Below, one piece after another: positions 26,027 to 35,886 of a DNA stretch of 64,000 bases. The stretch comes from Arthrobacter sp. MYb227. GTDB lineage: Bacteria > Actinomycetota > Actinomycetes > Actinomycetales > Micrococcaceae. How positions within the stretch are numbered: the first letter of the stretch is position 1; every line of letters begins with the position of its first letter. The notes beneath the pieces are model-generated. The model saw nothing but the letters and a program-made list of their open reading frames with translations. It searched no databases and was not told where the DNA came from. Location: assembly GCF_002975435.1 (NCBI RefSeq), contig NZ_PCPT01000003.1:62001-126000 (forward strand). The letters are read 5' to 3'. Made by a program: the position numbers and the translations under genes.

Positions 26027-28415
26027 ATGAGCATAAATACCAGCGAAAACTCCTCACAAGGAAACACCCATGCAGCCGATAGTCACGAACTAATCCGGGT
26101 CAAGGGCGCGCGCGTCAATAACCTCAAAGACATCAGCGTATCGATCCCGAAACGACGACTCACCGTCTTCACAGGCGTCTCCGGCTCGGGAAAGAGCTCA
26201 CTGGTCTTTGGCACCATTGCCGCCGAATCCCAGCGCATGATCAATGAAACCTACTCCGCCTTCGTCCAGGGCTTCATGCCATCCCTCGCGCGTCCCGACG
26301 TAGATGTACTTGAGGGCCTGACCACAGCAATCCTCGTGGATCAGGAGCGGCTCGGGGCTCCCACGTTCAACCGTGGGAACCGTTACCGATGCCAATGCCA
26401 TGCTACGCATCGTCTTCTCCCGCTTGGCCCAACCCCATATTGGATCGCCACAGGCCTACTCCTTCAACGTTCCCTCGGTCTCCGGCGCCGGGGCCGTCAC
26501 CATTGAGAAGAGCGGCAAGAAGATCAAGGAACGCCGCAGCTTCCAGGTCACCGGTGGTATGTGCCCCGAATGTGAGGGCCGCGGCAAGGTCAACGACTTT
26601 GACCTGACTGCTCTTTTCGATGCTGACAAGTCCCTGTCCGAGGGTGCGCTAAAGATTCCGGGTTACTCAATGGACGGCTGGTACGGACGCATCTTTGCCG
26701 GATCCGGCTTCTTCAATATGGACAAGAAGCTCGGCGACTTCAGCGATACCGAACTCGATGATCTGTTGCGTCGAGAAGCAACAAAGATCAAGGTGGACGG
26801 CATTAACGTCACCTATGAGGGTGTCATTTTAAAGATGCAAAAGTCGTTCCTCACCAAGGACGTCGATGCCATGCAGCCACATGTGCGCGCCTTCGTCGAA
26901 CGTGCCGTGACCTTCACTAACTGCCCTGCCTGTTCTGGTACGCGTCTTGCCGAGCACGCACGGAACTCAACGATCGATGGGGTGAGCATCGCCGATGCGT
27001 GTGCCATGCAAATCAGCGACCTAGCGCTGTGGGTACGCGGGCTCAAGGAGCCTTCGGTTGCCCCACTGCTTGAGGCATTGGGGGACACCCTAGACTCATT
27101 CGTGGAGATCGGTCTTGGTTATCTGTCGCTGGAACGTCCCTCGGGCACACTGTCCGGTGGTGAGGCTCAACGCACCAAGATGATCCGCCACCTAGGTTCC
27201 TCGCTGACCGATGTCACCTACGTGTTTGATGAGCCAACCATCGGGCTACACCCACACGATATTGCCCGGATGAACAAACTACTGCTTGCCCTGCGCGATA
27301 AGGGCAACACGGTTCTTGTCGTTGAGCATAAGCCCGAAGCCATTGCGATTGCCGATCACATCATTGATTTGGGTCCGCGCGCAGGTTCTCAGGGCGGCCA
27401 AATCATGTTCGAGGGCAGCGTAGAAGGCTTACGCGCTAGCGACACGCTCACCGGTAAGCACCTCGATGACCGGGCAACCCTCAAGCAGAGCACCCGCCAC
27501 CACACCGGTGCACTAGAAATCCGTGGGGCCACCATGAACAATCTGAAGAATGTCGATGTCGATGTTCCTCTGGGTGTGCTCACGGTGCTCACCGGCGTTG
27601 CAGGATCGGGCAAAAGCTCGCTGATCCATGGCTCCCTCTCTGGTCGCGAAGACGTGGTGAGCATCGATCAGGGCGCTATCAAGGGATCCAGGCGTTCAAA
27701 CCCGGCAACCTATACCGGAATGCTCGAACCCATCCGTAAGGCCTTCGCCAAGGCCAACGGCGTCAAACCAGCGCTCTTTAGTGCCAACTCCGAAGGCGCC
27801 TGCCCCACCTGCAATGGTGCCGGTGTCATCTACACCGATCTTGGCATGATGGCTGGGGTGGCCAACCCCTGTGAAGAATGCGAAGGCAAACGCTTCGATT
27901 CTCTGGTGCTTGAATACAAGCTCAACGGTAAGGACATCTCCGAGGTGCTGGGCTTCTCTGTCGCCGAAGCCGTCAAATTCTTTGCGGCGGGTGAGTCAAA
28001 GATTCCCGCAGCACACAAGATCTTGGTCAGGCTCGCCGAGGTGGGATTGGGTTATCTGACCATCGGCCAACCATTAACAACGCTTTCCGGTGGCGAACGC
28101 CAGCGCCTCAAGCTCGCAAGCCACATGGGGCAAGACGGCGGAATCTATGTGCTCGACGAGCCAACCACAGGTCTTCACCTCGCCGATGTGCAGCAATTGC
28201 TTGGGCTGCTGGACAAGCTTGTCGAATCGGGCAAATCTGTCATCATCATCGAACACCACCAGGCAGTGATGGCCCACGCCGACTGGATCATTGATCTTGG
28301 CCCGGGTGCTGGTCACGATGGCGGCAACATCGTCTTTGAGGGAACTCCCGCGCAACTCGTTGCCCAGCGCAAAACCCTCACAGCAGAGCACCTAGCCGCC
28401 TACATCGGTGCTTAA
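26027..28415 (+). pseudogene. UvrA-like ABC ATPase, frameshifted near codon 111
   Basis: Read across one frame change, this is a UvrA paralogue of about 796 residues, shorter than the roughly 950 of true UvrA. Walker A sites are GVSGSGKSS and GVAGSGKSS, signatures LSGGEAQRTKM and LSGGERQRLKLA, and zinc pairs CPEC, CPAC, CPTC and CEEC. The frame breaks after the codons for DQERLGA at 26359. Inserting two bases there restores the family sequence ANPRSTVGTVTDANAMLR. The downstream frame has no good start or ribosome site. Such proteins are linked to DNA repair or drug tolerance. It is either a recent mutation or a sequence error. Confidence 0.85.
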
Positions 28416-28445
28416 CCTCCACCACAAAAATCCGTTAAAGGTCCG

Positions 28446-28485
28446 AAAAGGGACAGCCAGGATTTATTCCCGGCTGCCCCTTTGA
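28446..28485. terminator. Bidirectional terminator between convergent genes
   Basis: The stem pairs AAAGGG-CAGCC-GG with CC-GGCTG-CCCTTT, with small bulges around an ATTTATT loop. It lies between the UvrA-like gene and the aldo/keto reductase gene. Confidence 0.7.
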
Positions 28486-28499
28486 CGGTTAATACGCTA

Positions 28500-29351
28500 T
28501 TAGTGACCAAACTCCATGGGGGAGACCGGCGCACCAGCGGTCCCGGCCAGCGTGTCGATGGCTGTGATTTCCGCGGGCGAAAGATTGAAAGAGAACACAT
28601 CAAGGTTCTGCGCCATCCGGGTGGGATCAGCACTCTTAGGGATCGGCACCACGTTGCGTTCAACATGCCAACGCAAAACCGCCTGCGCCGGGGACACCTT
28701 ATGGGCACTCGCCGCCGCGAGTACCGGCTCGGCTTCCAAGAGATTGTGCTTCCCACGGCCCAACGGCCCCCATGCCTGAGTAACGATCCCGTGCTGCGCA
28801 TGAAATTCGAGTGCTGGCTCATTGATCCAATACGGGGAGAACTGAATCTGATTCACATCCGGCACCACACCCGTGGCATCAATTAGTTCCTGCAGCTGAG
28901 CAGGGGTGAAGTTCGAAGTGCCAATGGCACGCACACGCCCAGCCTTGAGCAGCTTCACCAATCCTTCCCACGCCTGCACGTAACGGCCCTGCGCCGGATT
29001 CGGCCAGTGAATCAGGAACATATCCAAATACTCGACTCCCAACCTTGCACAGGCATTGGCCCAAGCATCACGCACACCGGTGACCGAATGCCACTGCACA
29101 TTGAACTTTGAGGTGATGAAAAGCTCTTCGCGGGGGACCGGCTGCGGTAGCGAGCCAATGCCCTCACCGATGCCCGTCTCGTTTTGGTAATTCTCCGCGG
29201 TATCGATGAGCCGGTACCCGCACTCGATTCCGTGAGACACCGCCGCACCGGCCTGAATATCATCAAGCGGCCAGGTGCCAAGGCCTATCGAAGGGATAAA
29301 TGCACCATTGTTGAGTTCACGTAAGGGGACCGAAGCATGGTTATCTGACAT
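28500..29351 (-). CDS. Aldo/keto reductase
   Basis: The 283-residue NADPH-dependent oxidoreductase has the catalytic tetrad D50 and Y55 (GYRLIDTAENYQNE), K82 (FITSKFN) and H115 (FLIHWP). The late VPIPKSADPTRMAQN segment binds the 2'-phosphate of NADPH. Length is standard for AKR5-like bacterial enzymes such as 2,5-diketo-gluconate reductases. It stands alone. The substrate cannot be assigned. Confidence 0.93.
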   Translation of the reverse strand: MSDNHASVPLRELNNGAFIPSIGLGTWPLDDIQAGAAVSHGIECGYRLIDTAENYQNETGIGEGIGSLPQPVPREELFITSKFNVQWHSVTGVRDAWANACARLGVEYLDMFLIHWPNPAQGRYVQAWEGLVKLLKAGRVRAIGTSNFTPAQLQELIDATGVVPDVNQIQFSPYWINEPALEFHAQHGIVTQAWGPLGRGKHNLLEAEPVLAAASAHKVSPAQAVLRWHVERNVVPIPKSADPTRMAQNLDVFSFNLSPAEITAIDTLAGTAGAPVSPMEFGH

Positions 29352-29499
29352 TTGCCCATGCTATGGCACTTGCTCACACACCGGTAGAGGGTGAAGCTCA
29401 CCAAAACATCCTCATAAAGAATGACTGACATGGGCAAGGCAACATGACAAGGTTGAAGACCCCCCAGCGCCAGGCAAGCCGAAAGACAACCAGCCTCCC

Positions 29500-30429
29500 A
29501 TGAGTCGCAACCTTCGACATATCCTCTACTTCGTGCTCATCAGCTATTCACTAGCCTGGGCGGTAGCCCTACCGCTGTGGCTTGGTAATGGGCTATTTGA
29601 CGAAAACTTCAGGTTGCTCGCCGCCATCATGATGTTCACCCCGGGCCTTGCAGCACTGATCATGGTGCTAGCGATCGAACGCGGCCCCCAAAAATTCACC
29701 AGACTCGGTCTCTGGCCACTGAAACCAGCCAAACGCTTCATCCTGTTCATGGTCCTAGGACTCCTGATACCCGTCGCACTGATCATGCAGGCACTCCTCG
29801 TTGGAACGATGCTCGGGCTCTACCCGGGAGACTTCACAGAATTCTCCGGGTACAAATTTGCCCTTGAATACCAGTTGGCGCTCGCCGGTGAAACCGAACT
29901 TCCCTACCCCATCGGGGTCTTGGTGGCCTTGCAATTTGTCAATGTGCTCATTGGCGCGCTGATCAATCTCATCCCGGCGCTGGGCGAAGAACTAGGCTGG
30001 CGCGGCTGGTTGCTGCCCAAACTTATGGCTTATGGTCCACTTCCGGCAATCCTGATCTCCGGGGTGCTGTGGGGGTTATGGCATGCTCCGCTGATCCTGC
30101 TGGGCTACAACTATCCGCTGGCCCCGGGCTGGCTTGGCATGATCATGATGACCGGCATGTGCATCAGCGTTGGTGCAATCTTTGGTTGGCTACGCCTGCG
30201 TTCGGACTCCGTCTGGCCCGCCGCATTGGCCCACGCCACGTTCAATGCAGCGGCAGGACTCATGCTGGTGTTTTTGATGCGTGGAAAAAACATCGACACC
30301 ATCAACGCAACAATTCTGGGCTGGTCCGGCTGGATCCTCCCGCTGATCTTCGTGGTAGTCATCGTTGTCAGCAAGAAATTTAGGGCACAACAGTTATCCA
30401 CATCCCCAACACAGCACCCGACCAGCTAG
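29500..30429 (+). CDS. CPBP family intramembrane metalloprotease
   Basis: This 309-residue membrane protein has about eight helices and the three CPBP (Rce1-like) motifs: EELGWRGWLLPKL near residue 165, SGVLWGLWHAPL near residue 188, and LAHATFNAAAG near residue 245. Glutamate and histidines form the metal site. Such proteins cleave within the membrane; some act in bacteriocin immunity. It starts 24 bases into the interval after an AT-poor leader without a clear ribosome site. Confidence 0.9.
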   Translation: MSRNLRHILYFVLISYSLAWAVALPLWLGNGLFDENFRLLAAIMMFTPGLAALIMVLAIERGPQKFTRLGLWPLKPAKRFILFMVLGLLIPVALIMQALLVGTMLGLYPGDFTEFSGYKFALEYQLALAGETELPYPIGVLVALQFVNVLIGALINLIPALGEELGWRGWLLPKLMAYGPLPAILISGVLWGLWHAPLILLGYNYPLAPGWLGMIMMTGMCISVGAIFGWLRLRSDSVWPAALAHATFNAAAGLMLVFLMRGKNIDTINATILGWSGWILPLIFVVVIVVSKKFRAQQLSTSPTQHPTS

Positions 30430-30501
30430 TCACACAGCGCTCACACTGGGCAGATGCAGCAAGGCAATCTTGCTGCAACAGCACAGCCTTTGGAGGGCAT
30501 C

Positions 30502-31005
30502 ATGACCGACCATGTGACGATCCGCGGTGTTGTGGGCACCGAGCCGCGCACCAGCAACGGAAATTCGGGCACCACCATCGCTAAATTCCGGCTGGTCAGT
30601 AATGAGCGACGGCAGGACCCAGACTCCGGGCAGTGGATCGATGTGCACTCAAACTGGTACACCGTCTCCTGCTTCCGCGCCATGGCTTCCAATATGTTGG
30701 ACAGCATCCGTATGGGGGACCATGTGGTGGTCTATGGCAAGGTGCAGTTGCGCGAATTTGATCGTAACGATGGAACCCGCGGCTTTAGCGCAGATATCGA
30801 GGCACTTGCCATGGGTCATGACCTGCGCTTTGGGGTCAGCAGCTTTGAACGGATGCGCCGGGCGGACAGTGAGGAAATACATCGCAAGAACGAGCATCAC
30901 CATTCCCGGGCTGCAACTACCAAGGGCACAGAAGACTTCCCGGTCACCGGCTGGCCCGAAGAACGCGAGGAATCCGGTACGGAAACCGAGAGCAACGCAG
31001 CTTAG
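30502..31005 (+). CDS. ssb: Single-stranded DNA-binding protein, variant without acidic tip
   Basis: The 167-residue protein has an N-terminal OB fold (VTIRGVVGTEPRTSN, then FRLVSNERRQDPDSGQWIDV and WYTVSCFRAMASNM). The linker is about 55 residues and rich in His, Glu and Thr. It ends ESGTETESNAA, so the DDDIPF-type tip that recruits repair proteins is absent. It is therefore likely a second, accessory SSB of the kind used in competence or stress, not the replication SSB. The ATG at 30502 follows TGGAGGG, so an upstream in-frame ATG was rejected. Confidence 0.9.
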   Translation: MTDHVTIRGVVGTEPRTSNGNSGTTIAKFRLVSNERRQDPDSGQWIDVHSNWYTVSCFRAMASNMLDSIRMGDHVVVYGKVQLREFDRNDGTRGFSADIEALAMGHDLRFGVSSFERMRRADSEEIHRKNEHHHSRAATTKGTEDFPVTGWPEEREESGTETESNAA

Positions 31006-31153
31006 ACCCAGGGTTGTTGCGCGGTGCCCGGAGACACAAATCGGCTCCCGGGCACCGGCATGTTGGCATTGTGCCCAAGAACATGGAAGAACGGTACGAA
31101 ACTCGCTGCCGGAAATTGTGAGGAACTTGGACCTAGGCACTAGCCTTGAGGAC

Positions 31154-32836
31154 ATGGCGGAATTCATTTACACGATGACCAAGGCTCGCAAGGCCGTTGG
31201 CGACAAAGTCATTCTCGACGATGTCAGCATGTCGTTCTACCCGGGTGCCAAAATTGGCGTGGTAGGACCGAACGGTGCTGGTAAATCGACGATCCTTAAG
31301 ATTATGGCGGGGCTTGATACCCCGTCCAACGGTGAGGCACGCCTCTCCGAAGGTTACAGCGTGGGAATCCTCTTGCAGGAGCCACCACTTAACGAAGAAA
31401 AGACGGTTCTGGGCAACGTCCAGGAAGGCGTCGGCGAGATCTACTCAAAGATCGTTCGCTACAACGAAATCTCCGAGGAGATGGCACAGGACGGTGCCGA
31501 CTTCGACACCTTGCTCGAAGAAATGGGCAAGTTGCAGGAAGCCATTGACGCTGCCGACGCTTGGGACATTGACTCCCAGCTCGAGCAGGCAATGGACGCG
31601 CTGCAGTGCCCACCGGGCGACTCTTCTGTCACCAACCTTTCCGGTGGTGAACGTCGTCGTGTTGCATTGTGCAAGCTTCTGCTGCAGAAGCCTGACCTGT
31701 TGCTCCTCGATGAGCCTACTAACCACCTTGACGCCGAGTCGGTACTCTGGCTCGAGCAGCACCTGCAGGCATACCACGGTGCAGTTCTTGCGGTAACTCA
31801 CGATAGGTACTTCCTGGACCACGTGGCCCAGTGGATTGCCGAAGTCGACCGCGGACGTTTGATCCCGTACGAAGGTAACTACTCCACCTACCTTGAGAAG
31901 AAGCGCGAGCGCCTCGAAGTTCAGGGTAAGAAGGACCAAAAGCTTGCCAAGCGCCTGAGCGAAGAACTCGAATGGGTTCGCTCCAACGCCAAGGGCCGTC
32001 AAACCAAGTCGAAGGCTCGTCTGGCACGCTACGAGGAAATGGCCTCGGAGGCCGAGCGCACCCGCAAGCTGGACTTCGAAGAAATCCAGATCCCCGCGGG
32101 CCCGCGTCTGGGCTCCTTGGTCATCGAGGCCAAGGACCTGAGGAAGGGCTACGGCGATCGCGTACTGATCGACAACCTGTCCTTCACCCTGCCGCGTAAC
32201 GGCATCGTTGGCGTCATCGGGCCCAACGGTGTTGGTAAGTCGACGCTGTTCAAGACCATCGTTGGTCTTGAGCCGATCGATGGTGGCGAGCTGAAGGTCG
32301 GCGAGACCGTCAAGATTGCCTACGTTGACCAGAACCGTGGCGGCATCGACCCGGAGAAGTCCTTGTGGGAGGTTGTCTCCGAAGGCAACGACTACATGCA
32401 CGTCGGCCAGGTTGAAGTTCCTTCGCGTGCCTACGTTTCGGCGTTCGGCTTCAAGGGTCCGGATCAGCAGAAGAAGGCAGGTGTGCTCTCCGGTGGTGAG
32501 CGCAACCGCCTGAATCTGGCGTTGACTCTCAAATTGGGCGGCAACTTGTTGCTCCTCGATGAGCCCACTAACGACCTCGACGTCGAAACCCTTGGCTCAC
32601 TGGAAAACGCACTTCTGGAATTCCCGGGCTGCGCCGTGGTCGTATCTCACGACCGTTGGTTCCTTGACCGCGTGGCCACCCACATCCTTGCCTACGAGGG
32701 CACCAATGAGGATCCGGCCAACTGGTACTGGTTCGAGGGTAACTTCGAATCCTACGAGGCCAACAAGGTTGAGCGTCTGGGCCCGGAGGCTGCAAAGCCG
32801 CACCGCGTCACCCACCGTCGTCTGACACGCGACTAA
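31154..32836 (+). CDS. ettA: Energy-dependent translational throttle protein EttA (ABC-F)
   Basis: The 560-residue protein has two ABC domains: Walker A GPNGAGKST and GPNGVGKST, signatures LSGGERRRVALC and LSGGERNRLNLA, and Walker B ends DEPTNHLD and DEPTNDLD. The arm and linker regions are of EttA type. EttA binds the ribosomal E site and gates elongation by ATP/ADP level. The ATG at 31154 begins the family sequence MAEFIYTMTKARK. The open frame upstream is a shadow of ssb. A strong terminator follows. Confidence 0.96.
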   Translation: MAEFIYTMTKARKAVGDKVILDDVSMSFYPGAKIGVVGPNGAGKSTILKIMAGLDTPSNGEARLSEGYSVGILLQEPPLNEEKTVLGNVQEGVGEIYSKIVRYNEISEEMAQDGADFDTLLEEMGKLQEAIDAADAWDIDSQLEQAMDALQCPPGDSSVTNLSGGERRRVALCKLLLQKPDLLLLDEPTNHLDAESVLWLEQHLQAYHGAVLAVTHDRYFLDHVAQWIAEVDRGRLIPYEGNYSTYLEKKRERLEVQGKKDQKLAKRLSEELEWVRSNAKGRQTKSKARLARYEEMASEAERTRKLDFEEIQIPAGPRLGSLVIEAKDLRKGYGDRVLIDNLSFTLPRNGIVGVIGPNGVGKSTLFKTIVGLEPIDGGELKVGETVKIAYVDQNRGGIDPEKSLWEVVSEGNDYMHVGQVEVPSRAYVSAFGFKGPDQQKKAGVLSGGERNRLNLALTLKLGGNLLLLDEPTNDLDVETLGSLENALLEFPGCAVVVSHDRWFLDRVATHILAYEGTNEDPANWYWFEGNFESYEANKVERLGPEAAKPHRVTHRRLTRD

Positions 32837-32861
32837 TCCTTGAATTAGTCCCGCAGTAAAG

Positions 32862-32910
32862 CAAAGAGCCCGTGGTCAACTAGATTTTCTCGTTGATCAC
32901 GGGCTCTTTG
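32862..32910. terminator. Terminator after ettA
   Basis: A 19-bp stem (32862-32880 with 32892-32910, one wobble pair) lies between convergent ettA and tesB, with T-rich flanks both ways. Confidence 0.85.
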
Positions 32911-32933
32911 GGTTTGTTGGGGCTGCGGACTAC

Positions 32934-33818
32934 TTAGCCCTGGTCGGGAATGCGTAGCATGCCTTCTTGTGCCACCGAGGCAACAAGCTGCCCGGCACGG
33001 TTAAAGATCTGTCCGGTGCCTAGGCCGCGAGCACCGGAGGCGCTGGGAGATTCTTGGACATAGAGCAGCCACTCATCGACCCGGAACGGACGATGCCACC
33101 ACATGGCATGATCCAGGCTTGCCACCGACATGCCGCGGGTGATCCAGGTCAGCCCGTGGGCGCGCAGAATCGGTTCAAGCAATGTGTAGTCACTTGCGTA
33201 GGCGAGCGCGGCACGATGCAAGGCATCATCATCGGGCATCGGCGCGGTGGTTTTCATCCACACCGCATTGACCGGGCGACGGTCTTCCGAAGGTTGGAAG
33301 TACAACGGCTCACCGACATAACGAATATCAAAAGGACGATTGAATGCGAACTCCTGGGCCACCGGATGGTCGATCTCACCAATGACATCCGCCGTGGTCG
33401 GCAGCGTCTCCGGATCTGGAATACCTTCGGGCATTGATACCTGGTGGTCAACTCCCTCCGAGGGCTCCTGGAAAGATGCAATCATCGACAGAATTGGCAC
33501 ACCATTTTGGTAGGCATGCACGCGGCGGGCGGAGAATGAACGCCCATCACGCAATCGCTGCACACCAAAGGTAATGGGTAAGGAAGCATCTCCGGCCCGC
33601 AGGAAGTAGCCATGCATCGAGTGGATGGGCCGTTCGCCCTCAAGGGTGCGGTAGGCAGCGATGACCGACTGACCCAACACCTGTCCACCAAAGACCCGAT
33701 CGCGGGCCTGCGGAGGGGTGTGGCCGACGAAAATATCCTCGTCGGTACGTGCTTCGGTGCCTCCCTCAAGGGATAACAACTCCAGCAGCATCTTGGTGGT
33801 TGTGTGATTGGTGCTCAC
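32934..33818 (-). CDS. tesB: Acyl-CoA thioesterase II (TesB family)
   Basis: The 294-residue protein has the double hot-dog fold of TesB. The first half is RDRVFGGQVLGQSVIAAYRT and SMHGYFLRAGDASLPITF. The second half is SLDHAMWWHRPFRVDEWLLY with a catalytic Asp, plus GRGLGTGQIFNRAGQLVAS. It hydrolyses medium- and long-chain acyl-CoA to free acid. The GTG at 33818 has AAGGAG at proper distance. An ATG six codons before would put that ribosome site inside the coding region. Confidence 0.94.
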   Translation of the reverse strand: MSTNHTTTKMLLELLSLEGGTEARTDEDIFVGHTPPQARDRVFGGQVLGQSVIAAYRTLEGERPIHSMHGYFLRAGDASLPITFGVQRLRDGRSFSARRVHAYQNGVPILSMIASFQEPSEGVDHQVSMPEGIPDPETLPTTADVIGEIDHPVAQEFAFNRPFDIRYVGEPLYFQPSEDRRPVNAVWMKTTAPMPDDDALHRAALAYASDYTLLEPILRAHGLTWITRGMSVASLDHAMWWHRPFRVDEWLLYVQESPSASGARGLGTGQIFNRAGQLVASVAQEGMLRIPDQG

Positions 33819-34124
33819 GAGCGGCTCCTTGTACAAATAATGATCTGGTTAGACACTATCGCCCTTGAGCCAGGGAATGGTGATCCCTGGGGCTAAACAC
33901 AGCTCAAAGGTGAATAACCTGACCATGTTTGCTCCACAAAAGCGCTTCCACGGCGTGTTTTATGCAGGAGAGGGTCCAAGCAAAAGTCCTCTGATCGCTT
34001 GGTTAAAACCAAAACGGTGCTGGTCCAAACCCAGTGCGCGTCATGAGCAGTAATAACTCAAACGTGAACATTCACACCCACCGGTGAGATTCAATAGCAG
34101 GGCACTACATGAAATGATTGACTC
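33819..34124. other. Intergenic stretch with a short hairpin
   Basis: No gene is evident. A perfect inverted repeat CCAGGGA-N7-TCCCTGG lies at 33870-33890. This interval must also hold the promoters of the divergent tesB and the gene at 34125. Confidence 0.45.
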
Positions 34125-34796
34125 ATGCCCAGTGAAACAGTTGTTTTGACAGATCAGGAAACCCTCGCCGACCTTGGCACCTTCTTTGCCCGTGCCCGAT
34201 CCATCGATGATGGCGCAATCATGGTGCAGGGTGCCGGCAGCGCGCTGGCACTCTATGTTCCGGTGCTTTACCCTGAAAATCTTGGTGACCCGGTTCCCAC
34301 AATCTTGGGTATGCGTGCCATCGCGTTAGAAACTCCCGCCAAGGTTGCCGGAATTTACCCGCTCTCGGCGCTGACGGATCGTCTGGCGCGCATGGATGGC
34401 ACAGCGCTTGAGCTGATCATGCCTCCGGCGGAGGTTAGCGCTTCTTGGGCGGGCCGCTCGGTGCCCCGCGGCGGCTGGGAGTTACTTGCAACAATTGACG
34501 ATGACGCCTTGATCTCTCGGGCCAACGATGGGATGAGCGCGGTGGCTCAAGCCCTGCCGGAGAATGCCGGAAAACCAGTACTTGCAACCGTACGATCACG
34601 CATTTGGTCCACCCCGATGAGCGGGATTGCACCGCAGCTGAACGTTCAGATGCCGCTGGGCATCGCCTTTGGTGCCCAAACCCTAGGCTTCTTGCGCCCG
34701 GGCGCTACCTCAACGCTCTTTGGCTCTGGCCCGTGGCTACGCCTGAGCAGCACCGGTGGACACATTTTGGCCCGACAGGGTGGCATCCTGGGCTAA
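34125..34796 (+). CDS. Conserved-looking protein of unknown function
   Basis: The 223-residue soluble protein has no signal peptide or membrane helix. It begins with a helical TDQETLADLGTFFARARS segment, and later has alternating strands and helices with GAGSALALYVPVLYP and GIAFGAQTLGFLRPG. I do not recognise a family with confidence. Codon use matches its neighbours and the composition is even, so it is very likely real. It is convergent with the globin gene and closed by a perfect hairpin. Confidence 0.78.
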   Translation: MPSETVVLTDQETLADLGTFFARARSIDDGAIMVQGAGSALALYVPVLYPENLGDPVPTILGMRAIALETPAKVAGIYPLSALTDRLARMDGTALELIMPPAEVSASWAGRSVPRGGWELLATIDDDALISRANDGMSAVAQALPENAGKPVLATVRSRIWSTPMSGIAPQLNVQMPLGIAFGAQTLGFLRPGATSTLFGSGPWLRLSSTGGHILARQGGILG

Positions 34797-34810
34797 CGTT
34801 CCCACAGATG

Positions 34811-34857
34811 ATTGAAGCCCGAAGCGCCCAGTTCTCTGGTCGGCTTCGGGCTTCAAT
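34811..34857. terminator. Bidirectional terminator
   Basis: A perfect 15-bp stem (34811-34825 with 34843-34857) with a 17-base loop lies between the convergent genes at 34125 and 34888. Confidence 0.85.
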
Positions 34858-34887
34858 GCTTAATGCATGGCTCTATTGTTTGGGTAC

Positions 34888-35460
34888 TTACACGCTTGGT
34901 GGAGTATCCGAAGCGTTAATGAGCGAGTGTGCTGCGCGGTCAAAATAATCCCACAGCGTGGTTTCCAGCATGGGTGCCAATTCAAGTGAATCGACAGCGA
35001 CGCGCATGTGCTTGAGCCACACATCGCGGTTATGTGAATTGATGACGTATGGATGGTGGCGCATGCGCAAGCGCGGGTGTCCACGGCGCTCCGAATAGGT
35101 TTTGGGACCGCCCCAATACTGTTCCAGGAAAAGCTGCAAGCGCATGGCTGCCGGACGTAGATCCTGTTCCGGGTACATGGCACGGAACTCTAGGTCTTTG
35201 GCGACCGACTCGTAGAAGTTGTTTGCCAGCTTGGCGAAGGTTTCGCGCCCGCCGATCTGCGCATAAAAAGTGCCTTCGTAATCAGCTGGATTGTGATCAT
35301 CGTTGGGGGAGAGCTTGCCTTCGGGAAGCGTGCTGCTCAGCGAAGCACCCACCGGTCTGAGTTCTCCCACTGGTTCGCCAAAGCGTGAGCTGCTGGGCAA
35401 CAATACTGGCTTAGGCATCTGGCTTGCTTCCGGCTGGTTCTCGTTCACGATCTTGCTCAA
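34888..35460 (-). CDS. glbO: Group II truncated haemoglobin (trHbO)
   Basis: The globin domain begins near residue 62 (GTFYAQIGGRETFAKLANNFY). It has the MYPEQDLRPA turn, LFLEQYWGGPKTYSERRGHPRLRMRHHPY with the proximal His, and a final WDYFDRAAHSLIN helix. The Trp in the last helix and YWGGP are trHbO marks. At 190 residues it carries a Pro-rich N-terminal extension of about 60 residues with no recognised domain. An internal methionine start is possible. A role in oxygen or nitric oxide handling is expected. Confidence 0.93.
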   Translation of the reverse strand: MSKIVNENQPEASQMPKPVLLPSSSRFGEPVGELRPVGASLSSTLPEGKLSPNDDHNPADYEGTFYAQIGGRETFAKLANNFYESVAKDLEFRAMYPEQDLRPAAMRLQLFLEQYWGGPKTYSERRGHPRLRMRHHPYVINSHNRDVWLKHMRVAVDSLELAPMLETTLWDYFDRAAHSLINASDTPPSV

Positions 35461-35779
35461 GGTCCTTTCAATGACCGGGATCTTCCGGTATTACTACGTC
35501 GATTATGCCCGAATCCGGACCAGACGGCCTAACCTTTCGCGAAGGGCGTCGCCGTGCTGCCGGAAAGTCATCAAGAGCAATCATAAATTCTTGCATATGG
35601 CAGGCAACTTTGCCGCATACCGGCACCGAGCCGTTTGGCCACGTTGGCCGAGCGGGGCCGACCCCCCCCGGCCAGAGATGGGACTGTCTTCTTGGCCTGG
35701 CTTGATGGTCGGCGCGCTGGGCTACCCTGTATGGTGTGCGATCAAATCAAACACGCTGTGTCGAATCTCACAAAAACCC
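35461..35779. other. Gene-free stretch before the catabolic operon
   Basis: I see no gene here. It holds the promoter region of the globin gene on the left and a run of eight C near 35665. The promoter of the FAD oxidase operon begins at its right edge. Confidence 0.45.
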
Positions 35780-35808
35780 TTGACGACCCGCTGTGGTCAG
35801 GTTAGTGT
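35780..35808 (+). promoter_or_regulatory. Promoter of the catabolic enzyme operon
   Basis: TTGACG (35780-35785) and TAGTGT (35803-35808) are 17 bases apart. The geometry and the following operator match the promoter at 41398. Confidence 0.65.
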
Positions 35809-35810
35809 TC

Positions 35811-35835
35811 ATACTTGTATACAGATATGGATACA
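35811..35835 (+). promoter_or_regulatory. 25-bp operator, copy 1 (probable GntR site)
   Basis: The site reads ATACTTGTATACA, then GATATG, then GATACA, and matches the site at 41431-41455 at 23 of 25 positions. It contains the palindrome TGTATACA and a partial inverse, GGATACA. It starts 2 bases after the -10, so binding would block transcription start. The GntR gene at 40659 is the likely owner. Confidence 0.75.
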
Positions 35836-35886
35836 CGCTTGAACATAAGCTCAAAGCGTTGGTGAAAGACCAATCGAGGAGTGTCG

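Noticed and set aside
31445-32401. Open frame antisense to ettA
   Set aside because: A clear ABC-F protein is encoded on the other strand, and the antisense product has no domain.
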